A stretch of 64,000 nt of DNA from contig NC_071398.1 of the NCBI RefSeq assembly GCF_022682495.2, forward strand, positions 11,848,934 to 11,912,933, read 5' to 3'. The position numbers were made by a program, and so were the translations under genes. Under the pieces are notes generated by a model. The model made no database searches. It saw nothing but the letters and a program-made list of their open reading frames with translations, and had not been told where the DNA came from. This DNA comes from Desmodus rotundus. Taxonomy: Eukaryota; Chordata; Mammalia; Chiroptera; Phyllostomidae. This document shows, piece after piece, positions 57,929 through 64,000 of the stretch (its first letter is position 1; each line of letters starts with the position of its first letter).

Positions 57929-60245
57929 TAGTTTCAAGTATAGACATAATTCTATATAACTGTCAGACCATACTGATTGGATGACACTTTTATAATCAGA
58001 AATGCCATTCTTCTTCTCTACTAATATTTTTATCTTATGGTAGAATCATTTTTTTTAAATCAAGGCTGAGAAAATTTTGATTGAACTTTATTCCATTAAT
58101 ATTTAAGGCAATTATTGATATAGTTTATGTATTTATAGAGTTTTTAAAAATTATCTGTTTATTTATATTCCTGTTTCCCTTCAGTTGTTGCTTTTTATTA
58201 TAGTTACCAGTTAGTGTCATACGTACACCAATGGGACTTTGTGTAAGTCACGGATCTTTTTTGTGCTGATTATGTAAAATATATGTATGTAACACAGACC
58301 GGGATGTCATTTTATAAATAGTTCCATATAACTGATGTATACATCAGCTAAGAGAAGAAAGGAGGAACGTGCTCATACAAATTGTCTTTTACTATTACAT
58401 AGTTACTTTCATCAGTGCTCTGGTCTGGTTTCGTTTCTCTTCTCCTGTGGATTGAAATTACAGTTTAGGTTCACTTGCTTTCATCTGGAACAGTGTCCTT
58501 TGGTATGACTTGTAAGTTGATTCTACTAGCAACACAGTCTCTCAGTCTTCATTAGTTTGAACAGTATTTTATTTTCACTTCAAAGGACACTGTTTCTGGG
58601 TATGAGTCATAGTTGATACTTTTCGCCATTTTTTACAGCATTTTGAATGTGTCACCACTGCTCTCTGGCCTCCATCTAGTGTGATAGGAAGCAAGCTCTA
58701 ATTTTATCAGAGGCCAATTGTAGGTAATGAATTGGTTTTACTGTGCTGCTTTCAGTATTTTCCCTTTGTCTCTGTCTCACTGTTGTTTGGCTTGCATAAT
58801 TTCTATCGATGTTCTTCAAGTCTGCTGGTAATTTCTTTTGCTAGTTCAGATCCACATGTGAACCCCTCTAGGATACTTTCCATTGCAGGTAATGCAATTT
58901 TTCATTTTATTACAGAAATTTCCTTCTGCCATGACGTGGATGGAACCTTATGCTAATCAGTAGGAGATGACTGAGGAAGTGGGGTGCCCGACTTCTGGGC
59001 AGTGCTCACCTGGAATCTGGCCTTTGCTCTGCGAAACCGGGAGGGGAAGGGAAGTGAGAGGCCTATGGCTCCCAGCAGTTTTTGGAAATGTGCGAGGAAA
59101 CCTCCCCCCACCTGGGCCCCATCGCCTGGACCTGAGCTTCTATAACACTGAGCTGCAGAGCAGACGAGGGAGGGAGCCTCACCACCTCTCACTGTCCTCA
59201 TTGAGATGTAGTCGACTTCCTTAAATAAACGCTTCCTCATCTGCTGTAATTCTACGATGATTTTAACGTCCGTAAGATGTTTATTTTTAATGATTTCCAT
59301 CAGTTTCAGCTGTTGATTCATGGAGCTCCTCACAGAGCCATTCTAGAAGTTGTCTCAAAATAATTATCTTTTGGTACTCATAATTGATGTCTGTGTATAT
59401 TTATATACCCTAGTGCTTATTGGATCTTGAAGGAATGATTTTTGTAAGTAAGTAAATAAATAATACATACACACATACATAAAATTTTACAAGAACAAGG
59501 ATGAAGAATTCCAATATGCTGGCTAGCACTAAATGTCAGAGAAGTTGGCTGGCCTCACATACAAGGGTGTGACATGCTACCTTTTACTTGTTTTAAAAAT
59601 GATATACAAAGGATATGTTAGGTTTCACTTCTAAATATTTCTTATAGCTCAGAACTTGAGTGTGCCAGGAGAGTGAATTTGATCACCATGGAAACAAGAT
59701 ATCTCTCCCCTCTACATCTTGGTCAACCAATGAGAAACTTTCAATGTCGATGATTATGGGCCGTCTAGACAAGGCTGGGTCATTATCAATTCAAAATGAA
59801 AAAGAACACACAAAGAGAAGGAACACCACACTCCTCACATATCATGTTAAGCATAACTCTACAAAGAATCTTTAAGCAGTCTTTCAAGGGAAATGACATT
59901 TTATTTGTACTTCTTCAATGAAAAGAGTCGATTCTCTTATAAGGTGTCTGATATTGTTACATCTAATGCTCGCAAAGCCTGAGAATTCAGGTCCCCAAAT
60001 AATAAACGATTCAAGTAATAAATTAAGAAGTCAGGATTCTAAGTCAGGGATATCTGTATCAAACAGTTTCTCTTTTCCATAGTTACTGCATATTCTTCCA
60101 GTGGCAGCAAGAAAATAAATCCACAGTATCTTAAAATACATATTTCGGTCCTCATCTGTTGCTTCTGTTATGGATATATAAAAATGGCTCTTCCATCGTG
60201 AGACCAGGATACCCTGGAACTGAGTAAGCTGTGAGCTTTTCACAT
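57929..60245. other. Non-coding stretch, possibly old L1-related in part
   Basis: 58420-58800 and 59225-59335 contain T-rich text ('gctgctttcagtattttccctttgtctctg', 'aatgatttccatcagtttcagctg') reminiscent of very old reversed L1 sequence. A GC-rich insert (58966-59220) lies between them and carries a 126-codon minus-strand frame with no recognised domain. (ACAT)n-like repeats lie near 59450-59480. No gene is called. Confidence 0.4.
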
Positions 60246-60263
60246 TTCCTTTGTGTTCTTCTA

Positions 60264-61790
60264 AATTATATTTTATTGATTACGCTATTATAATTGTCCC
60301 AATTTCTCATTTTTCCCACTTATTCCCCTCTACCAAGTACCCCCCACTCCCTCAGGCAATCCCTACACCATTGTTCACGTCCATGGGTATGCATATAAGT
60401 ACTTTGGCTACTCCATTTCCTATACTGTACTTTACATTCCCATGGCTATTCTGTAACTACCTATTTGTACTTCTTAACCCTTCACCTCTTCACCCGTCCC
60501 TCCACAGCCCCTCTCATCTGGCAGCCATCAAAACACTCTCTGTATCCAGGACTTTTTCTCTGTTCTTCTTGTTGGCCGAGTTTGTTTTTTTAGATTCAGT
60601 TGTTGATAGATATGTATTGGCGTTTTATTATTCATAATTTTGATCTTCTTTTTCTTAAATAAGTCCCTTTAATATTTCATATAATAATGGTTTGGTGATA
60701 ATTAACTCCTTTAGTTTTTTCTTGTCTGGGAAGCTCTTTATCTGCCCTTTGATTGAGTCTGTAGCTGTCCACTGGGTGCACTGGCCCTGGGGTTTCCTCA
60801 GTGGTGCAGGCCAAGGTCAGCCCCCACCTGTGGTTTTCCCTGAGCCACCCTGCTTGGGCTATAAAGCAATCTGAGATGGCTGCTACTTGCGCTGGGCTTG
60901 GAGATTCTCAGGTGAAGACAAGCTGTGGATCTAGACTGGCTGCTCCTAGTGGCTGAGCCTAGGGAAACTTAGCAAGTGGTTTAGAGGCTGGGGGCTCATG
61001 AGGCTGCCTGCTGCTTGTTTGAGAGGACTTAGGAAGTTGTGAAGCATGAGCAAAGTTCAGCTATTCATATGGAAAAATCTCTGTCAACAGCTTAAGTGGG
61101 TCAGTAAATTGTGTGGAGCAGATTCTCAGGGGATCTCCAGGGCTGGGCAAACAGTGTTAGCCAGGTTGACAGAGTCTCAGATATGGCACCCACCTGCTGG
61201 CTCTGTGGCTCTGTGGGAGGAGGGTTCAGAAAAGGGACAATGGCTTCTTCATGACTTTCTATCTGGCAGAAAGCTGTCCACCATCACTTGATTTGGTGCT
61301 AGACACTTCAGCTCCTCCTTACATGCCACTGGTGCCTTTCAAGGTGCTATCCCAGTGCTGGAGCTCAAAGGGATTGAGCGTCAATAAGTCCATGTGTGGG
61401 TTTTTAAGAGACACTTCCTGGGAATCTAGAAGTTTCTCCCACTGACTCAATCCCCACTGGTTTCTGCAGGAAGAAGTTATGGGAGTTATCTTCCTGGCAC
61501 TGGAACCCTGGTCTGGGGGACCTGATGTGGAGCTGGGATTCCTTGCTCTTGAGATATCCACCCCCAAATTTTTATCCACCCCACGTGGATGTGGGATCAG
61601 CCCATTCCACATCTCTGCCTCTCCTTCCAGTCTGGATGGAGGTGGTTTCTCTAATTCTGTAGTTGTCAGACTTCCATTCACCTTGATTTCTGATGGTTCT
61701 GAGTGATGGCTGTTCTATAGTTTAGTTGTAATTCTGATGTGGTTGTGTGAGGTCAGCCGTGTTTACCTACGCCTCCATCTTGACAAGAAG
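60264..61790 (-). mobile_element. Internally deleted HAL1/L1-type element with both ends
   Basis: Reading leftward, the element starts at 61790 with an L1/HAL1 5' UTR about 1.0 kb long. The plus-strand landmarks are 'cgcctccatcttgacaag', 'ggtttctctaattctgtag', 'ccaggttgacagagtctcag' and 'ctccagggctgggcaaacag'. Near 60757 it jumps directly to the last part of ORF1 ('cttgtctgggaagctctttatctgccc') and then to a HAL1-like 3' UTR ending in tattttattgatta. Most of ORF1 and all of ORF2 are absent. Flanking duplications ttcctttgtgttcttct (60246-60262) and ttcctttttgttttgtt (61791-61807) support a single insertion. Confidence 0.78.
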
Positions 61791-61807
61791 TTCCTTTTTG
61801 TTTTGTT

Positions 61808-63900
61808 ATGCATTTCTCATTTGAAGTTTATCTTAAATCTGCCATTTGGCTGGAAAAATAAAGGATGATTGTCTTCCTTTAGACATTCAAAAAACAAAAG
61901 AACTCATATGTATTTTCATTATAGGCCCTGCTATAGTAATGCAGCAATTATGTCTAAAAATAACACAGTGTAGAAGAAAAGGAGCTTGATACCAAATGTG
62001 CTTCACAAATCTCAGCTCTGTTTAGGCAAAAAAAAACCCTGGAATAATTACCTTTTCTCAACTCCATAAAATATATCTTTATTATATTTTCTGTTAACTC
62101 ATCTTAGGTTGTCTCTTCTCATACTTTTTTGAAGAAAGCTTATCTGTGAACAAACTACAGTAATGAAGAAAAATGGGTCAATAAAAACATCGGATATCTT
62201 TTTATATTATAATTATTTTTAGGTACAACTGCAAGATTTATTTAAGTCAATCAGTTTCTCAGGGTTTGTGAAATTCTAGGTTTTGGCAATAATTATAGAA
62301 TGATCATTTCTCAAATAATAATTGACTGCCAGTGAGCAATTGGATTTCTTGCTTTTAATATAGAATGATCATGAGTTTTGAAGAAATCATGATCAAAATA
62401 ATATCCACAATACACACATGTGTAATGACTGTTGAAGTTTTCTTGTCATTATCCACTAGTTAAAGAGGAAGAGTTTCCTTCTAACAAGACATATCAGAAT
62501 AAAAAATCCCCCCAAGTCTTTCATAGTCTACTGAAATTTATTTCTAAATTTACAATGAAGTCTGTTTAATAACATTTTGTTATAAAATTATAAACTATAA
62601 GAGCAAATAACTAAAACAGCCTTCACAATCTGAACTTTTGAAGTCATAAAATCTGAGCTATATAAACTTTATAAATAACTAATGATGTCCCTGCTGAATA
62701 CATTTTGTAAATCATAATTATAGTTCCTACAGGTCATACTTTATAAATCAGATATGTTTGATGTTGTCCAATTAGCTTGGAGCACACAGACCACAGCCAA
62801 AGAAAGGATAACACAATGCGAGGAGATTTCTAAGCAAGTCCTATAAGCAATCACTGGAAGAGATTTTTTTGTCCCCCACTTGCTTTCCTGAAAAAAGAGA
62901 AGACTAAATAGAGATAGCAAGTCTCTGTTTTCACTGGAAAGAATAGCACTTCCTGTGCGTGTGGCTCTAGAGAAAGGGGTGAATTCTTGGTGTGTACTGA
63001 AGATACTAATCCAACAGAAAATAAGTCCTTGTAACAACCAGAATGGGAAAGATGTATAAGTCATGGTAGATGCCATTTGAATGCATTGCATGGTAGTATT
63101 TCAGCACTGAAGCTCTGGAATAGGCTAATCCATCCTTTTTTAATTTTAAGTACAATTTCCAATGCATTTTTTTCTCTCAGCACCAATCCCAAGGTCAAAG
63201 TCCTGTGTCCTGCCAATCCAGACTTAGATGAATCCATTCCAACATGTTGTCCTCTTGTATTCCTTAAGAATTTCATTTTTTCTCTTGCCTCTTTCCTGAT
63301 TTGCTAGCACATTTCCACTTAGGACTTCCCTCTCTTATTTTCAGTGAGTAACATTAAAACTTGTGAAAACACACTGTTTCCCTCCTTGAGAGTCCGGATC
63401 CAAAGCTTCTCTACATAAACAGTCTATGTACTCCTAATGAAGTTCACACTTTTCTATCATCAGGGTATTTAAGTTATTTCAAGTATCCTAGTTATATTTA
63501 AGAATATAAAGAAGACAGAATATCAGATTTATTTAGTGTTAGGATATTCACTTTGATCCAATAGGCATTTTAAACCAATTATATTATTTATTTGTATTTC
63601 AACAACAAATATATTATCACACTTCTTTTAGAAGGTAATACCAAGGTTGAGCTAAATAATTTGGTCTAAATTGTAAGCCTGCTTTGGCTCCCAATGACAT
63701 TCTCCTTCCACAAATTTACCACATGACATTGGTTCTCGTGACTTCTGGGACAGAGGTTGGCATTATCCTTAGATTCACCTACTTATGTATCTGGTGGTGG
63801 TTTATTTGGGCTATAGCCTTGTATCTCTTCAGAATTTAACTGGGTCTGTCAGCTGGAATACTAACATGCTTTCTGATGTGGCCTGGGATTCCTTGCAATA
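61808..63900. other. Non-coding stretch, nothing firmly recognised
   Basis: AT-rich. The word atagaatgatcat occurs twice near 62296 and 62361. A 116-codon minus frame at 62741-63091 resembles no known protein. No gene. Confidence 0.45.
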
Positions 63901-63925
63901 TGGTAGCTTTATTCCAAGGACAGAA

Positions 63926-64000
63926 CTAGGAGGGAGAGAAGTAGGGAAAGAGGAAGAGATTAAGAAGAAGAGGAAGAGAAGGAGGAGGAAAAGGAGGAGG
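63926..64000. repeat. Purine-rich (GAA/GGA)n tract at the window edge
   Basis: Almost pure A/G sequence of gaagag and ggagga units, truncated by the end of the window. Long purine strands can form triplex DNA. Confidence 0.88.

Noticed and set aside
1..64000. CRISPR arrays, operons, phage or bacterial features
   Set aside because: No regularly spaced repeats, ribosome binding sites or compact gene arrays; all evidence points to a mammalian genome.

Overview
The window looks like intergenic DNA from a microbat (suborder Yangochiroptera). The main evidence is at least nine copies or pieces of a tRNA-headed SINE that opens with CCTGGCTGGTGTGGCTCAG, the bat-specific Ves family. It lies among mammalian L1, HAL1-like, L2 and MIR elements, MaLR LTRs and mariner-type DNA transposons. 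Family names come from remembered consensus features; no database search was run.

I can support no protein-coding gene, processed gene copy, rRNA or functional tRNA gene. The open frames are short (none above 166 codons), and the longest overlap repeats, lie in opposing frames, or resemble no protein I recognise. The only protein-like signals are decayed fragments of transposon proteins: L1 ORF2, HAL1/L1 ORF1 and mariner transposase.

Layout. 2.4-7.2 kb is one old L1 (plus strand), interrupted by a Ves SINE and by a solo retroviral LTR with a 6-bp target duplication. 9.6-13.7 kb holds L1 fragments, a 133-bp mariner MITE, and a mariner whose centre looks like a hAT (MER5-type) sequence. 15.1-16.7 kb has two MaLR LTRs; the first carries a Ves head stub and a Ves-in-Ves nest. 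17-24.4 kb has L2, MIR, three Ves copies of a second tail type and an L1 3' end. 24.5-26.7 kb is more GC-rich. 27.6-34.5 kb has two comparatively young L1 3' ends and two more Ves copies. 35.2-35.5 kb is a 300-bp terminal-inverted-repeat element with a TA duplication. 39.2-46.7 kb holds two HAL1-like 3' ends, a second copy of the LTR, and several MIRs. 48.2-49.25 kb is a long stretch without recognisable repeats. 56.7-57.9 kb is an L1 3' end on the minus strand. 60.26-61.79 kb is an internally deleted HAL1/L1-type element that keeps both ends. The window closes in a purine-rich tract.

The most unusual items are the chimeric mariner, the TA-flanked foldback element, the nested Ves/MaLR locus, the internally deleted HAL1-like element, and a few long perfect palindromes. 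None amounts to a clearly new biological system. The window reads best as a layered record of transposon insertions.
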